From Rosistilla oblonga (GTDB taxonomy: Bacteria; Planctomycetota; Planctomycetia; Pirellulales; Pirellulaceae), in assembly GCF_007751715.1 (NCBI RefSeq), contig NZ_CP036292.1, positions 1-64,000 of the forward strand: a stretch of DNA of 64,000 bases, read 5' to 3'. The position numbers were made by a program, and so were the translations under genes. The notes under the pieces were generated by a model. That model was not told where the DNA came from. It did not search any database and was given only the letters and a program-made list of their open reading frames with translations. Shown here piece by piece: positions 15,690-24,891 of this stretch (the first letter of the stretch is position 1; the number at the start of each line of letters is the position of its first letter).

Positions 15690-18536
15690 ATGTCCGAAGC
15701 AACTTCGCCCGGCGGCAGCGTGCCGCAACCAACCGCTCCGATTAAGAAACCGGTCCGCGCCGTCGGCCCGCGGCTGCGGAAACTGCTGCACGTCGTCTTG
15801 GCGATCGTCTCGCTGCTGTTTGCCAATTCGGCTTACCTATCGATCATCACCTTCCTAGAATGGGTGAAGGGAGAGACTTACCAAGACTACTATTACCAAT
15901 ACATGTTCTTGGCGCATCTGGTGCTGGGGCTGTTGTTAGTCGTCCCGTTGATCGTGTTTGGTGTGATCCATCTGATCAACAGCAAAGACCGCCGCAATCG
16001 TCGCGCGGTGCGGATCGGTTACGCGTTGTTTGCGATCAGCATTTTGGTGTTGGTCAGCGGGCTGATGCTGACCCGAGCGTTGGGGATCGACCTGCGGCAA
16101 CCGGCGCTCCGCAGCACCGTCTACTGGATGCACGTCGCATGTCCGCTGATCGCCGGCTGGCTGTACTGGCTGCATCGACTGGTCGGTCCGCGGATCAAAT
16201 GGCGAGCGGGAATGGCGTTTACCAGCGTCGGTGCGGCTGGCGTTTTGACGCTTGTCGCCTTTCAAACCCAAGACCCGCGGCAATGGAATTCGATCGGCCC
16301 CGATTCGGGCGTGCAGTACTTCGAGCCATCGCTGGCGCGAACCTCGACCGGTGACTTTATCCCCGCCGATGCGATGATGAACGATCAGTATTGCATCAAG
16401 TGCCACGCCGACGTGCACGCTCAGTGGAGCGACAGCGTGCATCGTTTCAGTTCGTTCAACAATCCGCCTTATTTGGCGAGCGTCTCCGAAACCCGGAACG
16501 TTGCGATGAAGCGGGACGGGAATGTCCAAGCGGCCCGTTGGTGCGCCGGTTGCCACGATCCGGTCCCCTTCTTTTCCGGAGCGTTCGACGATCCGAACTT
16601 CGACCTGCTGGGGCACGAGACCTCAAACGCCGGGATCACTTGTACAGTCTGCCATGCGATCACGCACGTCAACAGCCCGCGCGGCAACGCCGACTACACG
16701 ATCGAAGAACCGCTGCACTATCCGTTTGCGTTCAGCGACAACGCGGTGCTGCAGTGGGTGAATCAGCAATTGGTCAAAGCCAAGCCCGCGTTTCACAAGA
16801 AGACGTTTATGAAACCGCTGCACAAAACGGCGGAGTTCTGCTCGACGTGCCACAAGGTGCATCTGCCGCGAGCACTCAACCACTACAAGGACTTCTTGCG
16901 GGGCCAGAACCACTACGATCCGTACCTATTAAGCGGCGTTTCAGGACATGGGGCTCGCAGTTTTTATTACCCACCCAAAGCGGAAGAGAACTGCAATCGA
17001 TGCCACATGCCGCTTGTCGAATCGAACGATTTCGGAGCCCAGCGGTTTGACGCGGCGACGGCGATGAGCGTTCACGATCATCTATTCCCTTCGGCCAACA
17101 CCGGGATCGCTTGGCTGAGAGATCGCGACGAGGTGATCAAAGCTCATCAGGATTATCTGCAGGGGGTGATGCGAGTCGACATTTTTGGGATCCGCGATTC
17201 GGGAGAGGTCGATGGGCCGCAGACGGCGCCGCTGCGTCCCGACGTGCCGACGCTGGATCCAGGCAAATCGTATCTGTTGGAAACGGTGATCCGAACGCTG
17301 AAGATGGGGCATCTGTTTTCGCAGGGGACTGCCGATTCGAACGAGATCTGGTTGGACGTCACCGTCCGCAGCGGCGACCGCGTGATCGGACGCAGCGGAG
17401 GATTGAGCGATGAGACAAAAGAAGTCGATCCGTGGTCGCACTTTGTCAACGTCTTCATGCTCGACAAAGATGGCAACCGGATCGATCGCCGCAATCCCGA
17501 AAACATCTTTACTCCGCTGTACAACCACCAGATTCCGCCCGGTGCGGGTCAGACGGTGCAGTACCTTTTGGACCTTCCCGAAGATCTTGAGGATACGGTT
17601 CGCGTCGAGGTGAAGTTGCAGTATCGCAAGTTCGACCAGCGGTACATGCAATTTGTCGCCGATCGAAATCAAGAGCTAGGGCAGACGATCCGTGGCCATC
17701 GGCCGGGAGAGACCTACGTCAACGAGCTGCCGATCACGACGTTGGCGGTCGACGAGATCGAGTTCCCCGTCGCGGGCGTCGACAAATCGGTGACCAATGC
17801 GGATTCGGAGATTCCCGTTTGGCAACGCTGGAACGATTATGGCATCGGCCAGTTGTTGAAGGGGAAAAATGCGTTGCGGCAGGCGGAGGAAGCGTTCCTG
17901 CAAGTCGAGACCTTCGATCGCTGGGACGGTCCGCTAAACCTGGCTCGCGTCTACAATGCCGAAGGCCGCTTGGATGATGCAGTCGCCGCCCTGACGCGTG
18001 CTCAAACCTACGCCGACCGGGAGGGATATCCGCGTTGGACCTGGGCTTGGTTGTCTGGATCGATCAACGCCCAGCAGGGTCGGCTGGTCGAAGCCGTTCA
18101 GAATTTGAACAGCGTCTTGGAGGATAACACTCCCGAAATGCAAGCCCGCGGGTTCGACTTCGGCCTCGATTACGAAGTCATCAACTTGACCGGTCAGACA
18201 TTGTTTGAACTCGGTAATCAACGGGCGCGGCAGCAACGCGAAGAGGAGGCGTTGGCGCACTGGAACGATGCGATCGCACGGTTCCAAGAGACGCTGGAGA
18301 TCGATCCCGACAACGTCACGGCGCACTATAACCTGCAACTGTTGTACGAGCGGATCGGCGATTCCGAAGCGTCGGCGCTGCACCAACAGTTTCATCAAAG
18401 CTACAAGCCGGACGATAACGCCAAGGGACGAGCGATTCGGTTGGCGCGTGAAAAGTATCCGGCGGCGAATCATGCGGCGGAAGATGTCGTTCGTTATCCG
18501 TTGCAGCGGGCCGGGGCTCCCGAATTACCGCAGTGA
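15690..18536 (+). CDS. Five-haem membrane cytochrome c with C-terminal TPRs
   Basis: 948 aa. About five TM segments (33-55, 72-96, 108-128, 143-162, 178-193) with histidines H75, H94 and H148 that could bind b-type haem or quinone. An extracytoplasmic region with five CxxCH motifs follows at 235-239, 285-289, 318-322, 384-388 and 435-439, of the cytochrome c554/NrfA-related type, then a beta-rich region and TPR-like helices at about 720-930. No soluble-protein signal peptide; the TM block exports the haem domain. The CRTAC/ASPIC gene follows 50 nt later and is probably co-transcribed. A role in periplasmic electron transfer is inferred; the partner is unknown. Confidence 0.85.
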   Translation: MSEATSPGGSVPQPTAPIKKPVRAVGPRLRKLLHVVLAIVSLLFANSAYLSIITFLEWVKGETYQDYYYQYMFLAHLVLGLLLVVPLIVFGVIHLINSKDRRNRRAVRIGYALFAISILVLVSGLMLTRALGIDLRQPALRSTVYWMHVACPLIAGWLYWLHRLVGPRIKWRAGMAFTSVGAAGVLTLVAFQTQDPRQWNSIGPDSGVQYFEPSLARTSTGDFIPADAMMNDQYCIKCHADVHAQWSDSVHRFSSFNNPPYLASVSETRNVAMKRDGNVQAARWCAGCHDPVPFFSGAFDDPNFDLLGHETSNAGITCTVCHAITHVNSPRGNADYTIEEPLHYPFAFSDNAVLQWVNQQLVKAKPAFHKKTFMKPLHKTAEFCSTCHKVHLPRALNHYKDFLRGQNHYDPYLLSGVSGHGARSFYYPPKAEENCNRCHMPLVESNDFGAQRFDAATAMSVHDHLFPSANTGIAWLRDRDEVIKAHQDYLQGVMRVDIFGIRDSGEVDGPQTAPLRPDVPTLDPGKSYLLETVIRTLKMGHLFSQGTADSNEIWLDVTVRSGDRVIGRSGGLSDETKEVDPWSHFVNVFMLDKDGNRIDRRNPENIFTPLYNHQIPPGAGQTVQYLLDLPEDLEDTVRVEVKLQYRKFDQRYMQFVADRNQELGQTIRGHRPGETYVNELPITTLAVDEIEFPVAGVDKSVTNADSEIPVWQRWNDYGIGQLLKGKNALRQAEEAFLQVETFDRWDGPLNLARVYNAEGRLDDAVAALTRAQTYADREGYPRWTWAWLSGSINAQQGRLVEAVQNLNSVLEDNTPEMQARGFDFGLDYEVINLTGQTLFELGNQRARQQREEEALAHWNDAIARFQETLEIDPDNVTAHYNLQLLYERIGDSEASALHQQFHQSYKPDDNAKGRAIRLAREKYPAANHAAEDVVRYPLQRAGAPELPQ

Positions 18537-18586
18537 TTCGCAATCTTGGCAGCAGACAAATCAAGTAACAAACCAAAGCAAGCACG

Positions 18587-20461
18587 ATGGCAAAAAAGAC
18601 AATCGATAAAACGAAGCGTCCCGATCCGCAGGAGTCGGTCGAACAGGACGACGCAGTGATCGGAACCGCGTTTCGCTGGTCGCTGGCCGCGATTATCGTC
18701 GGCTTGGTAATCGGCGGCGGCGCGATCTACTGGTTCAATCGCCCCAAGCCGGCAGCTCCCACCCAGCAGACCGAACTGGCATCCGTCGCCGTCCGCCAGG
18801 TTGCGACGGTGCAACCTCCCGATTTGAAGTTCACCGATGTGACCAAAGCAGCGGGAATCGAATTCGTTCACAACCGTGGAGCGACCGGGGCGAAGCTGTT
18901 GCCTGAAACGATGGGAGGTGGCGTTGCGGTCTTCGACTTCGACGACGATGGCGATCAGGACATCTTGTTTCTGAATTCCAAGAACTGGCCCTGGGACGCA
19001 CCACTCCCCGACCAATCGCAACAACTGGCGCTCTACCGCAACGATGACGGCAAGTTCACCGACGTCACGCAGGGTTCGGGGCTGGATGTCTCGATCTACG
19101 CGATGGGAGCCGCCGTGGGAGACTACGACAACGATGGCCGCGTCGATGTTTTTGTCTCCGCCGTCGGGGCGAATCATCTGTTCCACAATCTCGGCGATGG
19201 GAAGTTCGCCGATGTCAGCGAGTCGTCCAAGACTGCGGGAGAGGAGACCGATTGGAGCAGCGGATGTGGATGGTTCGACTTTGACAACGACGGCGATCTC
19301 GATCTGTTCGTCTGCAATTATGTCCGCTGGAACAAGGAATACGACCTCGCCCAGAACTTTCAATTGGTCGGCGGCGGCCGCGCGTATGGACGCCCTCAGA
19401 ATTTTGAGGGGACGTTTCCGTATCTGTATCGCAACGATGGCGACGGCGTCTTTACCGACATTACGGCCCAGGCGGGGCTGCAGGTCAAAAACCCGTTGAC
19501 CAACGTGCCCCTTGCAAAATCGCTGGGGCTGACGTTTTGTGACATCGACGAAGATGGATGGATCGACATCCTGGTCGCCAACGACACCGTGCAAAATCTG
19601 ATCTTCAAGAACACCGGGAAGGGAACGTTCCTGGAATTTGGAGTCCCAGCGGGGATCGCGTTCGATCCGTCGGGGAACGCTCGCGGGGCGATGGGGATCG
19701 ACGTCGCAGCGATCCGCGGCAGCGATTCGATGGGAATCGCGATCGGCAACTTCGCCAATGAAATGACGGCGATGTATGTCTCGCGGCGCGGGCAGATGCA
19801 GTTCACCGACGAAGCGATCTCGACCGGACTGGGCCCCAACACGCGGCTGCAGTTGACCTTTGGAGTCTGTTATCTCGATTACGATCTGGACGGGCGCTTG
19901 GATCTGATGTGTGCCAACGGGCATTTGGAAGAGGACATCAATCGGGTGCAGCCGAGTCAACATTACGCCCAGCCGCCGCAGCTGTTCTGGAACGCGGGAC
20001 CGTTGAGCGATACCGAGTTTGTCGCCGTCGATCCGGCGCACTGTGGCGAGGATCTTGTCGCGCCGATGGTTGGCCGCGCGGTGGCGTATCTGGATTACGA
20101 TCGCGATGGAGATCAAGACGTGTTGGTCACCGCTGTCGGCGGTGCGCCGCGGCTGCTTCGCAACGATCAACAACTCGGTCGTCACGGGCTGCGAGTTCGG
20201 TTGGTCGGCGATGGCAAACAGATCAACCGCGACGCGATCGGTTCTTGGGTCGAAGTGACCGCCGGGGACAAAACCTATCGCCAACAAGTGATGCCGACGC
20301 GCAGCTATCTGACTCAGGTGGAACTGCCGCTGACATTTGGCTTGGGCGATGCGAAACAGATCGATAGCCTGGAGGTCCAGTGGAGCGACGGGACGAAGAG
20401 CGTGCTGCACGACGTGAAGGTCGACCAGCTGCAAACGATACGCTACGCGCCGCAGGAATAG
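18587..20461 (+). CDS. FG-GAP/VCBS repeat protein with ASPIC/UnbV C-terminus (CRTAC1-like)
   Basis: 624 aa. One N-terminal TM (about 30-48) anchors it, followed by a beta-propeller of FG-GAP/VCBS repeats with Asp-rich calcium loops such as DFDDDGDQD, DYDNDGRVD, DFDNDGDLD, DIDEDGWID, DYDLDGRLD and DYDRDGDQD. The C-terminus (about 540-620) is the ASPIC/UnbV domain: GSWVEVTAGDKTYRQQVMPTRSYLTQ and LEVQWSDGT. Proteins of this type are abundant in Planctomycetes and often sit next to TPR or cytochrome genes, as here. The function is unknown and is probably envelope-associated. Confidence 0.9.
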   Translation: MAKKTIDKTKRPDPQESVEQDDAVIGTAFRWSLAAIIVGLVIGGGAIYWFNRPKPAAPTQQTELASVAVRQVATVQPPDLKFTDVTKAAGIEFVHNRGATGAKLLPETMGGGVAVFDFDDDGDQDILFLNSKNWPWDAPLPDQSQQLALYRNDDGKFTDVTQGSGLDVSIYAMGAAVGDYDNDGRVDVFVSAVGANHLFHNLGDGKFADVSESSKTAGEETDWSSGCGWFDFDNDGDLDLFVCNYVRWNKEYDLAQNFQLVGGGRAYGRPQNFEGTFPYLYRNDGDGVFTDITAQAGLQVKNPLTNVPLAKSLGLTFCDIDEDGWIDILVANDTVQNLIFKNTGKGTFLEFGVPAGIAFDPSGNARGAMGIDVAAIRGSDSMGIAIGNFANEMTAMYVSRRGQMQFTDEAISTGLGPNTRLQLTFGVCYLDYDLDGRLDLMCANGHLEEDINRVQPSQHYAQPPQLFWNAGPLSDTEFVAVDPAHCGEDLVAPMVGRAVAYLDYDRDGDQDVLVTAVGGAPRLLRNDQQLGRHGLRVRLVGDGKQINRDAIGSWVEVTAGDKTYRQQVMPTRSYLTQVELPLTFGLGDAKQIDSLEVQWSDGTKSVLHDVKVDQLQTIRYAPQE

Positions 20462-20491
20462 TGCACGCGTAGCGATTCGATTTGCGAAACG

Positions 20492-21994
20492 CTACTCGAC
20501 GAGATACACATCCGATGCGGCGGGGAAATATCCCGACGGCCGCAGCGAGATATTGCCGAGCGTGACGACCCGCATGGTCCCGACGGCAAAGGAGGAGTTA
20601 AACGTTCCGCTGCCCGCCAGGATCGCGTGCCCCCAACGCGAGTAGACCGTTCCGGAGAACTGGGTGATGCCAAGCGTCTGCAGGCTGAGGATCGTGATCG
20701 GCCGACGATCGCGCGGCCGCTGATACACCAGCATTCCGTGGTAGGGACTGCTCGGATCGTTCAGTCCCGACAGACGGCTGCCGGGCAGCGGCGAGATCAG
20801 CACGCTGGGCAATTGAGCGCCAATCGTATTGGGCGGTGCGACCTCACGGTTCTCCACTGCGTCGGGCAGCCCGGACGCCGGATCGTAGTTGCTGTTGCTA
20901 GTCACATAAAACATCACGCCATCGGCATACACGATCCCGCCGGTGATACCGAGCGCGATCCCCGTGATCGGGTGCCTGCCGCGAATGATATAGACGCCCG
21001 GTTCAAAACGAGCGATCCCGGCGGTGACGTCGATCCAGTCGTAGACGCCCGGCTCGAGAACCGTTCCGAAAGGCTTGAGGATATTCAGCGTGACCATCAC
21101 GCCGCCGTGATCGTCGACTTCGACGTTGTCCGGATCCGACGCTGTCGACGGCGGTGCTAGGTTCCCCATCGGATCGGGCATCGGCATCCGATTGGCTCTC
21201 AAGTTGAGCGCACCGAGGCCCGGCAGCGCATCGTAGTGCAGCAGACGATCGACGCCGCCGGCGGTGCGAATGTCGCTGGCCCGAAGAGCCGTCAGAGGGA
21301 CAAGCGGGGTGCAGGCGATTGAATAGGGTGGCCCATGGGATTCACCTGCCTTTTCGCCATATTCATCGACACCGCCCCACGTGTTGTTGCTCAGGACCGC
21401 ACCGTCGACAGTCAACGAGCCGAGCCCCAGGACTTCCAGACCGCCGAGCAGACTCGGATAGAGCGGAAGGCTCAAGATCGACGCGACGGTGATCGGTGCG
21501 GGATCGGCGTCCAGCAGCATGATCGCTGCGGGCGAGGTCGCGGTTTTGGTTCCCGCCACAGCTCGGGTCGTAATCGACTGCTGTCCGCCTGCCGCAAACC
21601 GCTGCAGAAAATAGCTGGGGCTCTCACCCTGGACGATCACTTCGGAGAATCCTGCAACTCCCTGGTAGGGGCCCGAGCTGGGCGGGCTGTTGGTGGTCAC
21701 ATTAGCGCCGGGCAACGCGTTGTGCGATTGAACGTATTCCGAGCTGATCGTGTTGATCGAATTCTCGTCCCCTCCCATCATCGTCCACGTCGCCGCGGCA
21801 TAAGCTGCTGCGTCGGTTGTGTTCTGGTAGTCGCGCGAGGCTGTCATCAATAAGCCGGCATCAAAAACGAGGGCCAAGACAGCAAACACGCCCGGCAGGG
21901 CAACGCACAAAAAGACGAAGACCTTGCCCGTTCGCGCCGCCGGTTTGATCTGGCGTGCTGGGAGAGACGACGGTTGTTTGGCGTGCGTGTTCAA
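20492..21994 (-). CDS. TadG-like pilus-assembly protein
   Basis: 500 aa. The N-terminus has the TadG/TadE-like membrane helix (about 25-48: VFVFLCVALPGVFAVLALVFDAG) followed by YQNTTDAAAYAAA, the conserved pattern after the helix in putative Flp assembly proteins. The rest is a large extracytoplasmic beta-rich domain. The start is TTG at 21994, overlapping the TGA of the upstream tadE gene (TTGA). It is the last gene of the Tad cluster and converges on the CRTAC gene with only 30 bp between stops. The helix assignment is solid; the role of the large domain is unknown. Confidence 0.8.
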   Translation of the reverse strand: MNTHAKQPSSLPARQIKPAARTGKVFVFLCVALPGVFAVLALVFDAGLLMTASRDYQNTTDAAAYAAATWTMMGGDENSINTISSEYVQSHNALPGANVTTNSPPSSGPYQGVAGFSEVIVQGESPSYFLQRFAAGGQQSITTRAVAGTKTATSPAAIMLLDADPAPITVASILSLPLYPSLLGGLEVLGLGSLTVDGAVLSNNTWGGVDEYGEKAGESHGPPYSIACTPLVPLTALRASDIRTAGGVDRLLHYDALPGLGALNLRANRMPMPDPMGNLAPPSTASDPDNVEVDDHGGVMVTLNILKPFGTVLEPGVYDWIDVTAGIARFEPGVYIIRGRHPITGIALGITGGIVYADGVMFYVTSNSNYDPASGLPDAVENREVAPPNTIGAQLPSVLISPLPGSRLSGLNDPSSPYHGMLVYQRPRDRRPITILSLQTLGITQFSGTVYSRWGHAILAGSGTFNSSFAVGTMRVVTLGNISLRPSGYFPAASDVYLVE

Positions 21995-22452
21995 TGGACG
22001 ATCCTCGTTACAGTTGTCGCAGAAAGCGTCTTGGCAGATCCCAGCAATCCCGGCAGGATGGGGTTGTGGAGGTAGGAGAGTTGAATCGACACGCGGTCCC
22101 CTTCACGCGTGTCCGCATCGAGCCACTCGACTCGAATGTCGACATCTTCCAGCGGCATCGTCACCAACAGCTGACGCGCCGCAGCGGCGATATCGGAGCT
22201 GTCATCCGCGGTGCCAACATAGGCTGCCGGCCCCAGAACGCTCTGTTCGGGAGCCGCTTGTTCACCGCGAACGATCACAACTCTAGCGATCCGCCGCGCC
22301 GATTCTCCCAACGCGTTGTAACGCAGCGAGACCAGAGCAAACTCCAACATCGCGAGCAGCGCCCCTAGGAAGATCAACATCGTGATCGCGACTTCTAATG
22401 TGTAGGCTCCGCGGCGACGCGAGACAGCACAACGATTTAATTTACGGTGCAT
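21991..22452 (-). CDS. TadE-like minor pseudopilin
   Basis: 153 aa. The TadE pattern RRGAYTLEVAITMLIFLGALLAMLEFALVSLRY at about residues 13-45 contains a hydrophobic helix with the glutamate near its start, as in TadE/TadF pseudopilins that are processed and join the Tad machine. The remainder is a short exported domain. It lies between another TadE-like gene and the TadG-like gene in one minus-strand operon and overlaps the next start by 4 nt. Confidence 0.82.
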   Translation of the reverse strand: MHRKLNRCAVSRRRGAYTLEVAITMLIFLGALLAMLEFALVSLRYNALGESARRIARVVIVRGEQAAPEQSVLGPAAYVGTADDSSDIAAAARQLLVTMPLEDVDIRVEWLDADTREGDRVSIQLSYLHNPILPGLLGSAKTLSATTVTRIVH

Positions 22453-22473
22453 CGATCGATACTCCAGCGAAGG

Positions 22474-22938
22474 TTAGCGAAGCTGCAGCATCACAACGGA
22501 CGCTTGCAAATCGATTGACGAGGGGAGGCCAGGCCAATCGACAGCCGGCACAAACTCACACTGCGACTCGACACGCACGCGATACAGACCCAATTCACCC
22601 TCTTCGGTATCCGCCTGGACGGTGGTTTCGATGTCGGCGAAGGCTGCTGTCGCTTGCAGATCCGACGCGAATGCCTGTTGAATCCCCGCGGTCCATTCGT
22701 CGCGATTGATCGACGTTACCTTGCGCATCGCTCCGTATTCGGCAGCGACACGGGTGGCGTTGGACAACGCGACCTTCAGATGAATCACACGCCCAAGGTC
22801 GGCGCAAGCGAGCGTGAACAGCATCAACATCGGCAGCGCGATCGCAAGCTCGATCGCCGCCACCGCATGTCGTGGCGATCGGCGTCGCGAGGACTGCAAA
22901 TCAGTTGGCTTTGTTCGTGTTCTATTTGGAAAACGCAC
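22474..22938 (-). CDS. TadE-like minor pseudopilin
   Basis: About 154 aa from the GTG at 22938, which has GAGGTG just upstream and overlaps the end of tadC by 17 nt. A longer frame from 22977 is possible but would overlap tadC more. The family segment is RHAVAAIELAIALPMLMLFTLACADLGRVIHLKVALSNATRVAAEYGA, with the glutamate at the start of the hydrophobic helix and the typical AxRxAAEYG stretch after it. It is a second TadE-family protein next to the one at 21991-22452; one of the two may play the TadF role. Confidence 0.82.
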   Translation of the reverse strand: MRFPNRTRTKPTDLQSSRRRSPRHAVAAIELAIALPMLMLFTLACADLGRVIHLKVALSNATRVAAEYGAMRKVTSINRDEWTAGIQQAFASDLQATAAFADIETTVQADTEEGELGLYRVRVESQCEFVPAVDWPGLPSSIDLQASVVMLQLR

Positions 22939-23869
22939 GGCACACCTCAATCGCTGCGGGCCCAGCCAAGACGACAAACGTCGCTGGCAGAATCAGGAGC
23001 ATCGTGGGCAGCAGGACTTTGACGCCCGCTTTTTGTGCCGACTCCTCGGCATCCATTTCACGCTGTTCGCGCAACGTCTCGCTGAGCACCTTGATCGATT
23101 CGCACAACTCGGTACCGATCTTCTGCGACTGCGTCACAAAGGTGCTCAGCGTGCGAAGCGGTTCGTATCCGGTGCGGGTCGCAAACTGCTGCAGTGCGGC
23201 TTCGGGAGACGATCCCAGTGCCATCTCGCTCTGCACGATACTCAGCTCATCTCCCATCACCGGATGAGCCTGCTGCAGTTCGCGATGAACCTGAGGCAGA
23301 GTTGCGTGCAGGCTGAGACCGCCGCGCAGGCAGACCGAAGTCAGGTCGAGGAAATCGGGCAGGCCTTTGCAAAACGCGACGTGCCGTTGGCGAACGCGGC
23401 GTCCCAGCCAAGCCTGCGGCATCAGCAAGCCGACGAAACCAAACAACGCTCCGGCGGCAAGTGCCGTTCCATATCCAACGCCTCCGGTAAACGCCATCGC
23501 CAACAGCGCAATCGGTGGCGCCGCGGCCAACGCGTAGGTCATGGCAATACAGCGGACGAGGTGCGAGTGACGATAAAATCCGGCGTGGGAAAGCAGTTTT
23601 TGCAAGCGTTTCCAATCGTCGGGACGAGCTGCCAGCAGGCCGATCAATCGGCTGCGAAGCGGTTGCTGCCGCTTGGCGTTCCGCTCGGCGGAGCTTTCTC
23701 GAAAGATCGATCCCCCTTCGCCCGACTCCGTCGAAATCGTCTCCGATTTACGTGTCAACGATTCGCATCGCCGATCGATCGCGCTGTCGTGGCCACAAAA
23801 CGGCAGGGCCAAACAATAGACGAACAGGCTGACCGAAATGAACGCAAAGATGGTGAACACGGTGAGCAT
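22922..23869 (-). CDS. tadC: Tad secretion membrane protein TadC
   Basis: 315 aa inner-membrane platform protein of the T2SSF fold. TM segments lie at about 4-22, 110-128, 133-150 and 288-307. The T2SSF core is RRVRQRHVAFCKGLPDFLDLTSVCLRGGLSLHATLPQV, followed by LGSSPEAALQQFATRTGYEPLRTLSTFVTQSQKIGTEL. The homologous TadB gene lies 12 nt upstream in the same operon; together they would form the platform below the pseudopilus, driven by the CpaF ATPase. Confidence 0.88.
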   Translation of the reverse strand: MLTVFTIFAFISVSLFVYCLALPFCGHDSAIDRRCESLTRKSETISTESGEGGSIFRESSAERNAKRQQPLRSRLIGLLAARPDDWKRLQKLLSHAGFYRHSHLVRCIAMTYALAAAPPIALLAMAFTGGVGYGTALAAGALFGFVGLLMPQAWLGRRVRQRHVAFCKGLPDFLDLTSVCLRGGLSLHATLPQVHRELQQAHPVMGDELSIVQSEMALGSSPEAALQQFATRTGYEPLRTLSTFVTQSQKIGTELCESIKVLSETLREQREMDAEESAQKAGVKVLLPTMLLILPATFVVLAGPAAIEVCRAFSK

Positions 23870-23881
23870 GGTTTGAGCCTC

Positions 23882-24850
23882 CTAATATGAAATCCGCGTT
23901 GTGTAATAAATCCACACACCGCCAAGGCATTGAGCCCCCGCAGCCAGTGCCAATAACGATGGCGTTTCAAACAAAGTGCTTACGTAGGGACGATTGAGGA
24001 TCGCCAACCCGATCAACGAAACGATCGGCAACAGCACCAGCGTGGTCGCCTGCAAACGTCCTTCCGCCGTCAACGCTTGAACCTTCATCTGCAGCTTTAA
24101 ACGACGCCGCACCGTATCGGAAAGGTTGTCCAACAGATCGGCTAAACTGCCGCCGGTGCGAGCATGGATGGTGAGGGCGACAGCGAAGATCTGCAATTCG
24201 ACAATTTCGGTTCGCGATGCGAGGCTGCGGGCGGCGACTTCGATGCTCAACCCCATGTGCTGTTGATCGATGCAGTAGGCGAACTCTTCACCCAACGGCG
24301 CTTCGACTTCGTTGGCAACCATTTGAAACGCCGCCGGCATCGTTTGTCCCGAACGGACCGAACGGTTGATCAATTCCAGCGTGTAAGGGAGCTGACGATA
24401 GATTTTGCCGCGCCGCGATTGGTATCGCATCCAGACAAATGCGGGGATCACAAGACCGCCGGCAAGCCAGCCTGCGATGACAAAACCAACGATCGGCCAG
24501 TGCAAGATGCGGCTGACGACAAACATGATCACGCCCATCAGACAAGCCAAGCCGAGGCTGCCATAGACCAGTTGAGGCATCGTGATTTGGGTGCCCGATT
24601 GTTCCAGCAGTCGCGCCAAACACTGTTGCCAACGTTCGCGTAACGAAACCGTTTCTTTCACGCTGGCGACGTTGCGAAACAATTGCACCTGATCGGTGGC
24701 ACGCGCTTCGGAGAGCCCAAGATCGTCGTTGAACCGCTGGGCGACACGTTGTCGATAGCGATAGAACAACTCGTAGATGAGACTCTCGAGTGCAAGGATC
24801 AACAGCGTGCTGCTGATGAAAATAATGATCTGTAGTTGGGGATGAGTCAT
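23882..24850 (-). CDS. tadB: Tad secretion membrane protein TadB
   Basis: 322 aa with T2SSF domain. TM segments lie at about 6-25, 97-113, 117-138 and 263-280 with a C-terminal one. Core motifs: RRGKIYRQLPYTLELINRSVRSGQTMPAAFQMVANEVEAPLGEEF and the second half LQIFAVALTIHARTGGSLADLLDNLSDTVRRRLKLQMKVQALTAEGRLQA, which is characteristic of TadB. It lies 41 nt after cpaF and 12 nt before tadC. Confidence 0.9.
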   Translation of the reverse strand: MTHPQLQIIIFISSTLLILALESLIYELFYRYRQRVAQRFNDDLGLSEARATDQVQLFRNVASVKETVSLRERWQQCLARLLEQSGTQITMPQLVYGSLGLACLMGVIMFVVSRILHWPIVGFVIAGWLAGGLVIPAFVWMRYQSRRGKIYRQLPYTLELINRSVRSGQTMPAAFQMVANEVEAPLGEEFAYCIDQQHMGLSIEVAARSLASRTEIVELQIFAVALTIHARTGGSLADLLDNLSDTVRRRLKLQMKVQALTAEGRLQATTLVLLPIVSLIGLAILNRPYVSTLFETPSLLALAAGAQCLGGVWIYYTTRISY

Positions 24851-24891
24851 GGTGGTGAATCCGAAACGCCGCAGGTCTAGAAACTGGAAAA

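Noticed and set aside
18494-20434. 646-aa minus-strand ORF opposite the CRTAC gene
   Set aside because: Antisense to FG-GAP repeats; the periodic Asp codons read backwards create a long open frame by chance.
22814-23890. 358-aa plus-strand ORF across tadE/tadC
   Set aside because: The minus strand encodes clear TadC and TadE proteins; this frame has no domain.
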